15,529 bases of DNA. Origin: Porticoccaceae bacterium (GTDB lineage: Bacteria; Pseudomonadota; Gammaproteobacteria; Pseudomonadales; Porticoccaceae). The notes below the pieces were generated by a model. It was not told where the DNA came from. It searched no databases and saw only the letters and a list, made by a program, of their open reading frames with translations. This document shows positions 15,034-15,529 of the stretch, piece after piece. The stretch's first letter is position 1. Every line of letters begins with the position of its first letter. The stretch covers positions 1 to 15,529 of the forward strand of contig JAHRWI010000035.1 of the NCBI GenBank assembly GCA_019090225.1, read 5' to 3'. Made by a program: the position numbers and the translations under genes.

Positions 15034-15447
15034 ATGAAACTAGCATTCCTATTATTACTGCTCCTCCTCGCTGGCTGCGTGGCTCCGGCGTCGATGGAAA
15101 AAAGAATTGGTATTGCACCTAATGCTGTATTACCTATTTTGAATGACGCAGTGGTTATTAAATGCCACAAACGACTGACAACTAAAGATGTTTGGGTGGG
15201 TTCTGATAGCAAACTTAGTTGCATGATTCCAGAATCGAAATACAACCTATCGAGAGACGGGAATGTAATACGTTATATAGAAAGGGGAACAAGCATCCAA
15301 TTCATGAATATCCATGGCAGCAAAGCATTTGATGTGTACTATTTCGTAGAAGCGAAAATTATAGGCGGAAGTAAAAACACATCAATGGCAATTCTGAGCT
15401 GGAATTTGGATAATTTATTTGGTTTAACATTCAAAGCGGATTATTAA
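15034..15447 (+). CDS. Cassette-encoded small lipoprotein of unknown function
   Basis: From the ATG at 15034 the protein has 137 residues. An ATG six bases earlier at 15028 is equally possible, and neither has a strong ribosome binding site. The N-terminus MKLAFLLLLLLLAGC is a clear lipoprotein signal, with lipobox LLAG|C15. The residue after the cysteine is valine rather than aspartate, which favours transport to the outer membrane. The mature part (about 123 residues) looks beta-rich (DAVVIKCHKRL, GNVIRYIERGTSIQFMNIHG, FDVYYFVEAKIIGG) with two further cysteines (KCH and LSC). I recognise no family. Its location between integron core sites marks it as mobile, and secreted or membrane proteins of unknown function are common cassette cargo. 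No partner gene is visible. Confidence 0.8.
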   Translation: MKLAFLLLLLLLAGCVAPASMEKRIGIAPNAVLPILNDAVVIKCHKRLTTKDVWVGSDSKLSCMIPESKYNLSRDGNVIRYIERGTSIQFMNIHGSKAFDVYYFVEAKIIGGSKNTSMAILSWNLDNLFGLTFKADY

Positions 15448-15481
15448 AGATGCTTATATTTCCAAGTGAAGTGCAACAAAT

Positions 15482-15529
15482 GCCTAACAAGAAAATCAAG
15501 TCGTTCGCTACCGCTCACTGGGACGCGCA
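15482..15529 (+). other. attC: attC recombination site, left half only
   Basis: The site opens with the R'' box GCCTAAC (15482-15488), followed by AAGAAAATCAAGTCG, where the L'' box would lie, and by GC-rich sequence that would form the hairpin. The matching R' box GTTAGGC is at the cassette's left end (15004-15010), as expected because a cassette carries the rest of its own R' box there after integration. The second half, including the L' and R' boxes, lies beyond the window. Confidence 0.7.

Larger units (their letters stand above)
15005..15529 (+). mobile_element. Integron gene cassette, 3' end cut by the window edge
   Basis: GTTAGGC (15004-15010) and its exact reverse complement GCCTAAC (15482-15488) flank one gene, the cassette core-site pattern (GTTRRRY ... 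RYYYAAC) recognised by IntI integrases. Crossover would fall between G15004 and T15005. The gene starts about 25-30 bases inside the left end and stops 34 bases before the attC start, typical cassette economy. The reading is AT-richer than its neighbours. No integrase gene lies on the 5' side in this window. The far half of the attC is outside the window, which limits certainty. Confidence 0.72.

Overview
The window looks like a chromosomal accessory or catabolic stretch of a Gram-negative proteobacterium. The evidence is outer-membrane-type proteins (a DUF1302 barrel-like protein with its DUF1329 partner), an EmrAB-type tripartite efflux module, and a likely integron attC site. A marine or environmental gammaproteobacterium fits best, but that is inference from gene content only. 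Base composition is moderate, and the gene at the right edge is visibly more AT-rich than the rest.

Layout, left to right. (1) 1-1264, minus: the N-terminal 421 codons of an M16C presequence-protease-like metallopeptidase, cut by the window edge. (2) 1466-2736, plus: a small antibiotic-biosynthesis-monooxygenase (ABM) fold protein and a classical NAD-type short-chain dehydrogenase (SDR). (3) 2982-3863, minus: a second SDR of the carbonyl-reductase type with a long insertion in its catalytic domain. (4) 4167-9067, minus: a probable efflux operon in the order membrane fusion protein, DHA2 transporter, Rieske ferredoxin, second DHA2 transporter. (5) 9429-10058, plus: a divergent TetR-family regulator. 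(6) 10292-13390, plus: the DUF1302/DUF1329 envelope pair. (7) 13777-14538, plus: a crotonase-fold protein that aligns without gaps to 6-oxocamphor hydrolase and keeps all of that enzyme's active-site residues. A leader region containing two perfect palindromes and a hairpin precedes it. (8) 14539-15004: non-coding, with a 16-bp near-perfect inverted repeat. (9) 15005-15529: a probable integron gene cassette encoding a small lipoprotein, with its attC site cut by the window edge.

How the genes may work together (inference): the retro-Claisen-type hydrolase, the two SDRs, the ABM protein and the Rieske ferredoxin would suit oxidation and ring opening of an alicyclic ketone such as a terpenoid. 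DUF1302/DUF1329 proteins are often found in loci for hydrophobic substrates, and the TetR-controlled efflux operon would protect the cell from the substrate or its intermediates. No oxygenase, ferredoxin reductase, CoA ligase or TolC-type channel lies in the window, so the pathway is incomplete here. The integron cassette is probably an independent neighbour. The most notable items are the 6-oxocamphor-hydrolase homologue with its palindromic leader, the two-permease/one-adaptor efflux operon carrying a Rieske ferredoxin, and the cassette with no integrase gene on its 5' side.
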